Shown: positions 43,858 through 52,005, counted from the first letter of the stretch. The stretch: DNA of 64,000 nt from Alkaliphilus flagellatus (GCF_018919215.1 NZ_JAHLQK010000006.1:1-64000); one strand, 5' to 3'. The notes: a model not told the origin generated them from the letters alone. Numbers and translations are program-made.

Positions 43858-44064
43858 TTATAAGTCCATTAATATAATGCCAAGCATAATCAAAAAAGAA
43901 CCTATTAGTATATAAAAAGATCTAGCACGATTATCCCCAAATACATTTCTAATACGAATAGTACCTTTGCTTTCCCAGAAAAAATTAGGCTTTCTTATAA
44001 CACCATAAATAAAATATATTCCTATAAATACAAGAATCGAATAAGAAATAGGATACTTCTGCAT
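43858..44064 (-). CDS. Small two-helix membrane protein, possibly Imm17-like
   Basis: 68 aa. The helices YSILVFIGIYFIYGV and FYILIGSFLIMLGIILM flank a polar loop with PNFFWESKGTIRIRNVFGD and NRARS. That pattern resembles small immunity-17-type proteins, but I judge this from layout only. No toxin gene is nearby. Confidence 0.6.
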   Translation of the reverse strand: MQKYPISYSILVFIGIYFIYGVIRKPNFFWESKGTIRIRNVFGDNRARSFYILIGSFLIMLGIILMDL

Positions 44065-44092
44065 AAATCTACTAAAATGATAATTTCTTCTA

Positions 44093-44111
44093 CTTGTTAC
44101 ATATAGAATAG
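44093..44111 (-). repeat. Array spacer motif, minus strand (diverged)
   Basis: Minus strand reads CTATTCTATATGTAACAAG, keeping the RTGTAACA core, upstream of the gene at 43858. Confidence 0.5.
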
Positions 44112-44127
44112 ATAATGCGCCAATAAT

Positions 44128-44316
44128 TTAATCTAGCTTTCTATTTATTTCTGCTAGTATACTCTCTATTCTTTCAATTTTTTCTTCATTTCTTTTAAGT
44201 CCCTTAGGTAATTTAATAAACAAATTAAAAATGAAGTAAATAATTCCAATCCATAGTACAGTATTTAAAAGTTGAAAAATTAAAGTGAAGTTAAATTCAA
44301 AAATACCCGTTTTCAT
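44128..44316 (-). CDS. Small membrane protein with a C-terminal coiled coil
   Basis: 62 aa from the ATG at 44316, which follows GGAGAGTG. One or two helices (LIFQLLNTVLWIGIIYFIFN) are followed by LKRNEEKIERIESILAEINR, a clear heptad pattern. Resembles small proteins seen beside toxin-like or stress genes in Firmicutes. Function unknown. It lies 11 bases after the gene at 44337. Confidence 0.65.
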   Translation of the reverse strand: MKTGIFEFNFTLIFQLLNTVLWIGIIYFIFNLFIKLPKGLKRNEEKIERIESILAEINRKLD

Positions 44317-44336
44317 AATAATCACTCTCCTCTAAT

Positions 44337-44522
44337 TTAACTATGTATGTCACACTCATCTGGCTCTCTCCTGTAAAGAATAGTTACTAGGAGACCTTGA
44401 ACTACAAATAGTAAAGCAAAAATTATAGTTATCCAATCATATCCTTTAATAGAAATTGTTATAATGGTTTGTATTGCTATTAGCATAGATATATAGTTTA
44501 AAATATTTTTGCTTTTCTCCAT
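44337..44522 (-). CDS. Small two-helix membrane protein
   Basis: 61 aa. Helices at about 8-25 (YISMLIAIQTIITISIKG) and 29-48 (WITIIFALLFVVQGLLVTIL), then a charged tail YRREPDECDIHS. Its start overlaps the end of a tiny upstream ORF by 25 bases. Unrecognised. Confidence 0.6.
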   Translation of the reverse strand: MEKSKNILNYISMLIAIQTIITISIKGYDWITIIFALLFVVQGLLVTILYRREPDECDIHS

Positions 44523-44593
44523 ACGAAAAATAACAAAAGAATTATAAATACTATAAGGTATATTGAATTGATGTTGATACTATAATCCATCAT
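44498..44593 (-). CDS. Very short membrane peptide ORF
   Basis: 31 aa, ATG at 44593 after AAGGAGAG at the right spacing. One hydrophobic helix (YLIVFIILLLFFVW) ends with RKAKIF. It overlaps the next ORF in another frame. It may be a true peptide or a leader that couples translation of the following gene. Confidence 0.45.
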   Translation of the reverse strand: MMDYSININSIYLIVFIILLLFFVWRKAKIF

Positions 44594-44762
44594 AAATTCT
44601 CTCCTTTATTGCGGATTTTACATCAACTATGCTACACATTCTATACTAAATACATTTTGTTCTTATCTTTACATAATTTTATTATGTTTATCTAAATTAT
44701 GTGTTGACCAATGGCACCCTTATTACATCTTAATCTGCTTATTTAATTTAATAAATATATCA
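44594..44762. other. Untranslated leader of the minus-strand arm
   Basis: Between the inward promoter module (44793-44845) and the 31-codon ORF. AT-rich, with no gene I can support. Confidence 0.35.
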
Positions 44763-44778
44763 CTTGTTGCATATTTTG
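44763..44778 (-). repeat. Array spacer-like motif, minus strand
   Basis: Minus strand reads CAAAATATGCAACAAG, keeping the TGCAACA core, just downstream of the right promoter module. Confidence 0.5.
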
Positions 44779-44792
44779 TATCTTAACCTAAT

Positions 44793-44845
44793 TTATTCAA
44801 CAAGAAAATTATACCATATTTTCTATATTGTTATAATAAATTGCT
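44793..44845 (-). promoter_or_regulatory. Array promoter module, inverted right copy
   Basis: On the minus strand TATAACAATATAGAAAATAT runs into GGTATAATTTTCTTGTT, matching the core of 33179-33267 and 38345-38433. The -10 box TATAAT is at 44813-44808. It faces into the island, opposite to the left copy. Confidence 0.65.
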
Positions 44846-44964
44846 ATTTTGTAATAAAGTATTATTTAATTTTTAAAGAACATTACTTACTTTACAATAT
44901 CTTTATAAGCAGAATTAAGGAAAGACATTGGACTTCCTCTAAAAATTAATATAATTTCAACATT

Positions 44965-45045
44965 AAAATGAATAAGTTAATAGATATGCTTGAAGACAAT
45001 GATGATGTTCAAGAAGCGCACTACAATTGTGAAACAAATGAATAA
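44965..45045 (+). pseudogene. yebC 3' fragment, right boundary of the island
   Basis: 65 bases (44965-45029) match the end of yebC at 63 of 65 positions. The frame encodes [20 protein letters not shown] and then differs (CETNE, TAA 45043-45045) from the intact gene (WEQA). It has no 5' part. It is followed by a strong hairpin terminator. Confidence 0.85.
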
Positions 45046-45062
45046 TTATTAAATAATTTACG

Positions 45063-45110
45063 CACCTTTTTTGTAAATAAAATATTTTACATAAAAAGGT
45101 GTTTTGTTCT
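45063..45110 (+). terminator. Terminator after the yebC fragment
   Basis: CACCTTTTTTGTAAA pairs with TTTACATAAAAAGGTG around an AT loop, then TTTTG. Probably the original yebC terminator. Confidence 0.75.
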
Positions 45111-45232
45111 ATAAATAATGAAAAATATTTTTGTAATAAATTTGTAAGAAAAATAATAAAAAAGCAGGACAATTTTAATATATATCGAATAGTTTATATT
45201 ACTAAAGAAGAACTAAAGAAGATGACTTACTT

Positions 45233-46375
45233 ATGGGGGAGATGGTTGACATTTTGAAAAACAAAAATAAATATATTATGTGTATGGCATTAGCATCCGC
45301 ATTATTATCAACTACAGTTGTATCTGGTTTGGACTATAAAGCTACAATAATTGCACCTGAAGCAATTGTTAGACAAGAGAAGGTTTTTGACAGCAAAGAG
45401 CTGGACAAGTTAAATATAGGAACACAAATTACTGTAAAGGAAGTATTGGACAACTGGTATCGTGTAGAGTTATCTGATGGAAAAAGTGAGGGGTGGATTT
45501 CTTCTGAAGAAGCTACCATTAATGATAAGTCTTATACTGCGAGTAGCCTAAAAAAAGGAGAAGTAACAGCTAGTGTGCTTAATGTAAGAATAGGACCATC
45601 TACTAATAATAGTATAATTAATAAGATTTATAACGGAAATATTGTTACTATTATTAATACATCGAATGGATGGTATGAAGTTGTTCTAGATAATAATATG
45701 AAGGGATGGGTACATTCAGACTATATTAAATTAACCTATAACCTTCCCAGTGGAAAAATAAATACTAATGCTGTTGTATTAAAAGAGCAGGCCAATAATA
45801 TTTCAGCTGATGTTATATCGCTAAAAAAGGAAGAAGTAGTTTATATTAAAGGCTATAGTGATAATTGGTACAATGTAATTACATCGAGTGCTAAAGAAGG
45901 CTGGATAGAAAGTAAATATGTTACAGTTTTACTTACTGAAAAAACAAATGTAAATAGATCTGGGTCATCTAGAGAAGTATTTGATAATATAGAGTCTATT
46001 ACAGAAAAATATTTAGGTAAAAAATATGTTTATGGTGCAGGTGGACCAGATAGTTTTGATTGTTCTGGTTTCTCATCATACATACTAAAAACATATTATA
46101 GTGAATATCTAAATGCAAAGGGAATTACTCAACTTCCAAGAACCGCTAGCGGTCAAGCAACAATAGGAACAACAGTTAGCAGAGCAGATTTACAGAAGGG
46201 TGATCTTGTATTCTTAGATACTTCTGGAAAAATAGGTGACAACATAACTCATGTAGGGATATATATAGGTAATGGGCAAATTATTCATGCATCTACATCA
46301 AAACGTCAAATTGTTAAAGACTCATTATCCGATCGTTATTATAGCAGTCGATTTATGAAAGCCGTTAGACTATAA
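45233..46375 (+). CDS. SH3b/NlpC-P60 cell-wall endopeptidase
   Basis: Secreted hydrolase, up to 380 aa. A signal peptide precedes three bacterial SH3 domains (about 32-72, 82-148 and 155-220), marked by WYRVELSDGKSEGWI, VLNVRIGPSTNNSIINKI and GWIESKYVTVL. The NlpC/P60 domain (about 250-380) has the catalytic Cys in PDSFDCSGFSS and His in THVGIYIGNGQIIHAS. It likely cuts peptide stems of peptidoglycan. The start is uncertain: ATG 45233, ATG 45242 and TTG 45254 are all in frame. Confidence 0.92.
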   Translation: MGEMVDILKNKNKYIMCMALASALLSTTVVSGLDYKATIIAPEAIVRQEKVFDSKELDKLNIGTQITVKEVLDNWYRVELSDGKSEGWISSEEATINDKSYTASSLKKGEVTASVLNVRIGPSTNNSIINKIYNGNIVTIINTSNGWYEVVLDNNMKGWVHSDYIKLTYNLPSGKINTNAVVLKEQANNISADVISLKKEEVVYIKGYSDNWYNVITSSAKEGWIESKYVTVLLTEKTNVNRSGSSREVFDNIESITEKYLGKKYVYGAGGPDSFDCSGFSSYILKTYYSEYLNAKGITQLPRTASGQATIGTTVSRADLQKGDLVFLDTSGKIGDNITHVGIYIGNGQIIHASTSKRQIVKDSLSDRYYSSRFMKAVRL

Positions 46376-46383
46376 ATAAAAAT

Positions 46384-46426
46384 GAACTCCTGTATAAAAT
46401 TTATATAGGAGTTCATTTTTGTTTAA
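46384..46426. terminator. Terminator between the NlpC/P60 and transglycosylase genes
   Basis: GAACTCCTGTATAAA pairs with TTTATATAGGAGTTC and is followed by ATTTTTG. Confidence 0.85.
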
Positions 46427-46462
46427 CTGGATGATAAAAAAATTTTATTCTAAATAATATAA

Positions 46463-47032
46463 CTATATAACAGTAAACTTAGAAATATTATTTAATACTT
46501 TATTTACATAATTTTCTGTTTCCTTAAATGGAGGTATTCCATTATACTTTTCTACATTTCCAGGACCAGCATTATATGCTGCTAAAGCTAGCTTTATATT
46601 TCCGTCATATCGGTCTACTAGTTCTCTTAGATATTTTGTTCCGCCTTCTATATTTTGTTTAGGATCCCATACATTTTTAACACCGAGATGTTCTGCTGTT
46701 AATGGCATAAGCTGCATTAAACCTTTAGCACCAGCCGATGATATACTATTAGGATTAAAGCTAGATTCTACTGAAATAACAGATTTAATAAGGGCTTGAG
46801 GAATGTTAAATTTAGTAGATGCTTCACTGATTATATGATCAAAACTATTTGAGTCATTTAAATTACTGTAGTCATTCAGGTTACCTATCTTTTCTGTCAT
46901 ATTCATTTCTGTATTTAACACTTCATTAAATGAAGGTGTGTTTATTTCAGGTACATTTAGTTTCACTGGAATCTTATTTTGAATACTCATTACTTTCTCG
47001 TAAAAAATTTGATTAACCATACCTTTTAACAT
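46463..47032 (-). CDS. Lytic transglycosylase (SLT domain)
   Basis: 189 aa. The SLT domain (about 65-185) has the catalytic Glu in ISVESSFNPNSIS, then GAKGLMQLMP and LALAAYNAGPGNV. The first 60 residues are poorly conserved and show no clear signal peptide. Such SLT proteins work on peptidoglycan, often together with flagella or spores. Ribosome binding site GGAGGAAG. Confidence 0.93.
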   Translation of the reverse strand: MLKGMVNQIFYEKVMSIQNKIPVKLNVPEINTPSFNEVLNTEMNMTEKIGNLNDYSNLNDSNSFDHIISEASTKFNIPQALIKSVISVESSFNPNSISSAGAKGLMQLMPLTAEHLGVKNVWDPKQNIEGGTKYLRELVDRYDGNIKLALAAYNAGPGNVEKYNGIPPFKETENYVNKVLNNISKFTVI

Positions 47033-47194
47033 AATCTATCTTCCTCCAAGGAATAATTTAATAATTTTATTATATATATATTAAGACAAGTATTCAATAG
47101 ACCAAAGTACCATTTATGTAGAGTACTTAGATCTAAAATAGGTAAAAGAAGGACAATCTATTCATTAAATATTAATAATATGGGAGGGATTATT

Positions 47195-48097
47195 GTGAGA
47201 AAATCTAGGATTGGTATACGAAGAAGGCAAAGGAGAATTAATATAGGGGTAGCTATATTCTTTTTAGTTATTTTACCTATAACAGCTGTAGCAATTGGAT
47301 CGAGGATTACTGAATGGCTGGTTATTCCTACAATTAATACTGACAATATACTAAAACCGCCGAGTGGTATTACTTTGGAAGGGAGTGGCGACGTAGAAGA
47401 TGGTAGTATAGAAAAAGAAGTAAATAACGTAAAGGATGTAACCGAAGTTTCGGGTAAAGAAGAAATAAATACAGAGATAACAAATCAGAATTCTTTATCT
47501 GCATATATGATACAAATAGCCAGCATATCTGATAATAAGAACATAGAATCGTTAATTGAACAATTAAATAGTTATAGTTTTCCGCATATCATATACAAAT
47601 TAGATAACATATATAAAGTATATACATTTGGTTCTACTAAAAGAGAAGATATAGAAAAAAAATTAGACAATGTGAGAGAAGTATACGCTGATGCTTATAT
47701 AGGACAAATATATATTCCACAAAAGCAAATCCATTACTCAAGTACAGAAAATAATGGGACAAAGGAAGTTATAGATAATATGAATTCGTTAATAGAAATA
47801 TTAAATCAATCTTCAGAGACTCTATATAAATTTATTAATGCAGAAGGTACATTGGAAGAGTATAAGAAAATATTAATTAATCATCAAAAACTTTTAGCAC
47901 AAATGTCTGAAAAAATTAACAATGTTAAACTACCTAAGGAATTTGCTAATGTAGAAGATATAAAGAAAATGATTGAATATCAAGAGAAAAATATTTTGGA
48001 GTCCTTAAAAGTAATAGAAGAGGGAAGGGACACATATCAGTTGCAAAATCATTTTTTAGATAGTTTATTTAGAACAATAGAAGTAATTAAGAAATGA
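47195..48097 (+). CDS. SPOR-domain membrane protein
   Basis: 300 aa, GTG start at 47195 with GGGAGGG upstream; the ATG at 47180 overlaps that site. An Arg-rich cytoplasmic N-terminus precedes one helix (about 17-38). After a spacer comes a SPOR domain (about 103-175, AYMIQIASISDNKNIESLIE), which binds denuded glycan strands. A long helical C-terminal part (about 185-300) follows. Likely involved in septal or spore peptidoglycan processes. Confidence 0.78.
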   Translation: MRKSRIGIRRRQRRINIGVAIFFLVILPITAVAIGSRITEWLVIPTINTDNILKPPSGITLEGSGDVEDGSIEKEVNNVKDVTEVSGKEEINTEITNQNSLSAYMIQIASISDNKNIESLIEQLNSYSFPHIIYKLDNIYKVYTFGSTKREDIEKKLDNVREVYADAYIGQIYIPQKQIHYSSTENNGTKEVIDNMNSLIEILNQSSETLYKFINAEGTLEEYKKILINHQKLLAQMSEKINNVKLPKEFANVEDIKKMIEYQEKNILESLKVIEEGRDTYQLQNHFLDSLFRTIEVIKK

Positions 48098-48120
48098 TTA
48101 AAATAAGTATGTTATATTTC

Positions 48121-48150
48121 TAAACCTTTTCTTAAGTTTGAAAAGGTTTA
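48121..48150 (+). terminator. Possible terminator hairpin after the SPOR gene
   Basis: AAACCTTTTC pairs with GAAAAGGTTT around TTAAGTTT, but no T-run follows on the plus strand. Confidence 0.35.
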
Positions 48151-48376
48151 AAAATGTCGATTTATACAATAAAAAAGAAGTTTAAGTAAAAGAATATGTA
48201 AAAGATGGAGTAGAAATGCTTGTTAAATCTTAAATTTTATACTAATATAGTAATGTAGAATAATTATTCCATAATAACGAATAAGTGATTATAGACTATA
48301 AATAATTGAAATTAAGTACAACTAGGGATATTTATACTGGATTTTATATAAGAATTACGGTATACAATATTCCATT
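48151..48376. other. Intergenic DNA before the rnf promoter
   Basis: About 225 bases of AT-rich sequence. I see no ORF, RNA or repeat that I can support. Confidence 0.35.
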
Positions 48377-48405
48377 TTGATGACATAATGAAGATATGTT
48401 ATATT
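48377..48405 (+). promoter_or_regulatory. Sigma-A promoter of the rnf operon
   Basis: TTGATG (48377-48382), a 17-base spacer, TATATT (48400-48405). The predicted start is about 110 bases before rnfC. Confidence 0.6.
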
Positions 48406-48426
48406 AATTAATTTTGTGGTTATTTA

Positions 48427-48444
48427 TGGTTAATTAATTAACAT
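48427..48444 (+). promoter_or_regulatory. Candidate Rex operator upstream of rnfC
   Basis: TGGTTAATTAATTAACAT fits the Rex consensus TTGTTAANNNNTTAACAA at 12 of 14 fixed positions. It lies just downstream of the -10 box, a position that would block transcription. Rex senses NADH/NAD+ in Firmicutes, and Rnf uses NAD+. Its use here is inference. Confidence 0.45.
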
Positions 48445-48524
48445 GGAAAAACATGTCGAATTGTAACTTAAAATGGAAATTATTTAAGCTATAGTCAAAT
48501 AATATTTAAGGGGTGAAATATGTA

Positions 48525-49853
48525 ATGAAGTTTTTAACCTTTAGGGGTGGTATTCATCCTCCCGGTTATAAAGAAGCAACAGCTAATCTTAAAATAGAAA
48601 AAGCTGTTGAACCAAGTGTTGTATACATTCCACTACAACAACACATCGGAGCACCTTGTCAACCGTTAGTAAAGGTGGGAGACCGTGTTACTGTAGGTGA
48701 GAGAATAGGAGAGCCTCAAGGTTTTGTTTCGTCTCCAGTACACTCAAGTGTATCTGGTACTGTTAAGGCAATTACTATGATACCTAATGTTATCGGTGGA
48801 GAAGTTCAAGCAGTAGTAATTGAATCTGATGGTTTAAATGAGGTACATCCTTCTATTAAGCCAATAGGAAGTATCGAATCATTAAAGCCAGAAGAAATTA
48901 TTGCTGCAATTAAAGATGCAGGAATAGTTGGAATGGGTGGAGCTACTTTCCCAACCCATGTAAAATTATCAGTGCCTCCAGATAAGAAAGTTGAAAACTT
49001 TATTTTAAATGGAGCTGAGTGTGAACCGTTCTTAACAGCAGATCATCGTTTAATGCTTGAAAATCCAGATGACGTTATATATGGATTATTAGCTATGATG
49101 AAGGCTGTAAAAGTTGAAAATGGATTTATTGGTATTGAGGATAATAAACCAGATGCTATTGGATCTATGAAAAAAGCAGCAGAAAAATATCCAAATATTA
49201 AAGTTGTAGCACTACACACAAAATATCCTCAAGGTGCAGAAAAACAATTAATTTATGCTTGTACAGGTAGAGAAGTACCTTCTGGAGGATTACCAGCAGA
49301 TGCAGGTGCAATTGTTAATAACGTTGGAACAGCAGCTCAAGTTGCTAAAACATTAAAGACTGGTATGCCATTAATTGATAGAATTACTACAGTTACAGGA
49401 AGTGCTATTGCAAATCCTAAAAATCTATTAATGAAAATAGGAGTACCTATTAAAGAAGTAATTGAGCAATGTGGAGGTTATGCTAAAACTCCAGGAAAAA
49501 TTATTATGGGTGGGCCTATGATGGGGTTTGCTCAGCATTCAGACGATGTTGTAATTGCAAAAGGTTCTTCTGGAGTATTAGTATTCGATGAAGAAGAGGC
49601 AAAAATTCCAGATCCTCAACAGTGTATACGTTGTGGTAAGTGTGTTGAAATTTGTCCTGCAAACCTTCAACCAGTACAAATCAGTGCATACTCTTTAAAT
49701 AACATGATGGAGCATGCAGAAAAATATAGAGCTTTAGATTGTATCGAATGTGGTTCTTGCTCATTTATATGTCCATCGAAGAGACCTTTATTACAATCTA
49801 TTAGAGTAGCAAAAAGAGAAATAGTCGCAAAAAAAAGAAAGCAAAGTAATTAG
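48525..49853 (+). CDS. rnfC: Rnf complex subunit C
   Basis: NADH-side subunit of the ferredoxin:NAD+ oxidoreductase that pumps Na+ or H+, 442 aa. It begins FLTFRGGIHPPGYKE and has VGMGGATFPTHVKL plus an NAD/FMN-fold core. Two 4Fe-4S motifs close it: CIRCGKCVEICP and CIECGSCSFICP. ATG 48525 is chosen because AAGGGGTG lies nine bases upstream. First gene of rnfCDGEAB. Confidence 0.97.
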   Translation: MKFLTFRGGIHPPGYKEATANLKIEKAVEPSVVYIPLQQHIGAPCQPLVKVGDRVTVGERIGEPQGFVSSPVHSSVSGTVKAITMIPNVIGGEVQAVVIESDGLNEVHPSIKPIGSIESLKPEEIIAAIKDAGIVGMGGATFPTHVKLSVPPDKKVENFILNGAECEPFLTADHRLMLENPDDVIYGLLAMMKAVKVENGFIGIEDNKPDAIGSMKKAAEKYPNIKVVALHTKYPQGAEKQLIYACTGREVPSGGLPADAGAIVNNVGTAAQVAKTLKTGMPLIDRITTVTGSAIANPKNLLMKIGVPIKEVIEQCGGYAKTPGKIIMGGPMMGFAQHSDDVVIAKGSSGVLVFDEEEAKIPDPQQCIRCGKCVEICPANLQPVQISAYSLNNMMEHAEKYRALDCIECGSCSFICPSKRPLLQSIRVAKREIVAKKRKQSN

Positions 49854-49872
49854 TTGATGGGAGGGAAGATTG

Positions 49873-50814
49873 ATGGAAGGAAAATTATTTGTATCTTCTT
49901 CACCCCATATTAGGGTTGAAAACACGATACAGAAAGTAATGCTAGATGTAATAATCGCATTATTACCTGCAGCATTAGGGGCATTATACTATTTTAGAAT
50001 GAATGCAGCAAAAGTTATATTACTATCGGTATTAACAGCTGTTATTTCAGAAGCTATATTTCAAAAAATAACTAAAAAACCTATAACAATCAATGATTTA
50101 AGTGCAGTAGTAACAGGATTATTATTAGCTTTTAATATACCAGCTTCAGCACCATGGTGGATTCCTGTTTTAGGTTCTATTATTGCAATCTTAGTTGTAA
50201 AACAGTTTTTTGGTGGTGTAGGTCATAACTTTATGAACCCTGCTTTAGCTGCCAGAATTATGCTTATGATTTCATACACAGGTCGTATGACAGCTTGGGT
50301 AAAGCCAGGTGCTGATGCTGTCTCAGGAGCTACACCTTTAAGCTTTGTAAAGGGTGTTTCTGAAGTACCAGGCAATGCTCCAAAGTTATTTGATATGTTA
50401 TTAGGTAACATAGGAGGTTCTTTAGGAGAGACTTCTGCAATTCTTTTAATATTAGGTGGAATATACTTAATATATAGAGGCGTTATTTCATGGCACATTC
50501 CTGCAATTTATATTGGTACAGTTGCAGCAATTACTTTAGTATACGGTGGATTTAATCCAACTTTCATGCTGTATCACTTATTAGCTGGAGGTTTAATGCT
50601 AGGAGCAATATATATGGCTACCGACTATGCATCTGCTCCTGTAACACCTAAGGGAAGAATTTTCTTTGCACTTGGATGTGGTATTTTAACTTCTGTATTT
50701 AGACTTTACGGTGGTTATCCAGAAGGTGTAGGCTTCTCTATTCTTCTTATGAATATTGCAGCTCCTTTAATTGAGAAGTATACCGCTCCTAGAGTATTTG
50801 GGGAGGTGAAGTAA
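49873..50814 (+). CDS. rnfD: Rnf complex subunit D
   Basis: Integral membrane flavoprotein, 313 aa. It carries the covalent FMN attachment motif SGATPL near residue 154 and many helices (for example VIIALLPAALGALYYF). The start ATG is at 49873 after GGAGGG. It lies 3 bases before rnfG. Confidence 0.96.
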   Translation: MEGKLFVSSSPHIRVENTIQKVMLDVIIALLPAALGALYYFRMNAAKVILLSVLTAVISEAIFQKITKKPITINDLSAVVTGLLLAFNIPASAPWWIPVLGSIIAILVVKQFFGGVGHNFMNPALAARIMLMISYTGRMTAWVKPGADAVSGATPLSFVKGVSEVPGNAPKLFDMLLGNIGGSLGETSAILLILGGIYLIYRGVISWHIPAIYIGTVAAITLVYGGFNPTFMLYHLLAGGLMLGAIYMATDYASAPVTPKGRIFFALGCGILTSVFRLYGGYPEGVGFSILLMNIAAPLIEKYTAPRVFGEVK

Positions 50815-50817
50815 TCT

Positions 50818-51360
50818 ATGAAACAAATGGTTAGATTAGGATTAATATTATTAGTTATAACTGCTGTATCAGCTGGATTACTTAGTGTTGTAAATGATGT
50901 TACTAAAGTTGTTATTCAAGAAAAAGCTATGGAAGCCAATCTAGTATACATGAAGGAATTATTGACAGATGCCGATGAGTTTAAAGTAGTGGAGAATCCT
51001 GCCATTAGTGATGTAGATGGTGTTGAAGAAGCCTATGAAGCATTAAAAGGTGGAAGTATTATCGGTTATGTAGTTAAAACAACAACTTCAGGATATGGTG
51101 GAGATGTTGTAATGTTAACTGGTATTAATAGTGATGACACCATTGCTGGAATGAAGGTATCCTCACAAAGTGAAACTCCTGGTTTAGGAGCTAGAATTAC
51201 TGAAGCAGATTTTGGTAGCCAATTTGTAGGAAAGTCAGCTGCAAGTGAGCTTCAATTAAACACTGATATTGATGCATTATCAGGTGCTACTATTTCTTCA
51301 AGAGCTGCTACTGCTGGAGTAAATGCGGCAATAAAAGCATACAACGATGTATTAAAATAA
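50818..51360 (+). CDS. rnfG: Rnf complex subunit G
   Basis: 180 aa. One N-terminal membrane helix and a periplasmic-side FMN-binding domain. The covalent FMN site is the Thr in DALSGATISSRA (about residue 159). GLGARITEADFGSQF is also typical. Part of the electron path across the membrane. Confidence 0.96.
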   Translation: MKQMVRLGLILLVITAVSAGLLSVVNDVTKVVIQEKAMEANLVYMKELLTDADEFKVVENPAISDVDGVEEAYEALKGGSIIGYVVKTTTSGYGGDVVMLTGINSDDTIAGMKVSSQSETPGLGARITEADFGSQFVGKSAASELQLNTDIDALSGATISSRAATAGVNAAIKAYNDVLK

Positions 51361-51389
51361 TATAAGCTGATAGTTTTGGAGGTGAGTTT

Positions 51390-51989
51390 ATGAATATTAA
51401 AAGAGTATTTACTGATGGAATGATTTTTAATAACCCAACTTTCGTACAGGTAATAGGAATGTGTCCTACGCTTGCAACAACAACTTCTGCTACAAATGGT
51501 TTCGGAATGGGTCTTGCGACTACCGCCGTATTAATTGGTTCTAACGTAGTAATTTCTATACTAAGAAAAATTATACCTGATCAAATTAGGATACCTGCAT
51601 TTGTCGTTGTAATCGCTACATTCGTGACTATAATAGAGATGCTTTTACAAGCATATGTAACTCCTTTATATGAATCTTTAGGTATATTTTTACCATTAAT
51701 AGTTGTTAACTGTATTATTTTAGCTAGAGCAGAGGCTTTCGCATTCAAAAACTCAGTTATTTTCTCAGCGGTTGATGGTTTATCAAATGGACTTGGATTT
51801 ACATTAGCATTAACAGTTCTTGGAATTATTAGAGAATTATTAGGTGCAGGATCAATTTTTGGTAAACAAATAATGTGGAGTAGCTATGAGCCAATGTCAA
51901 TTATGACTCAAGCACCAGGTGCTTTCTTGGTTTTAGGATTACTTCTTGCACTATTTGGAAGTCTTGCAGCGAAAAAACATAATGCGTAA
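51390..51989 (+). CDS. rnfE: Rnf complex subunit E
   Basis: 199 aa, six membrane helices. Homologous to RnfA and to NqrD. QVIGMCPTLATTTSATNGFG and AEAFAFKNSVIFSAVDGLSN are conserved, and the Cys in the first motif is a proposed Fe-S ligand at the membrane centre. Ribosome binding site GGAGGTGAG. Confidence 0.96.
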   Translation: MNIKRVFTDGMIFNNPTFVQVIGMCPTLATTTSATNGFGMGLATTAVLIGSNVVISILRKIIPDQIRIPAFVVVIATFVTIIEMLLQAYVTPLYESLGIFLPLIVVNCIILARAEAFAFKNSVIFSAVDGLSNGLGFTLALTVLGIIRELLGAGSIFGKQIMWSSYEPMSIMTQAPGAFLVLGLLLALFGSLAAKKHNA

Positions 51990-52005
51990 TTAGGAGGTGG
52001 AATTC

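Noticed and set aside
44764-44949. 61-codon plus-strand ORF
   Set aside because: It lies opposite the inverted promoter module, has no ribosome binding site and a low-complexity translation.
32800-45050. Prophage or conjugative element
   Set aside because: No capsid, portal, terminase, relaxase, integrase or replication gene can be seen in the island.
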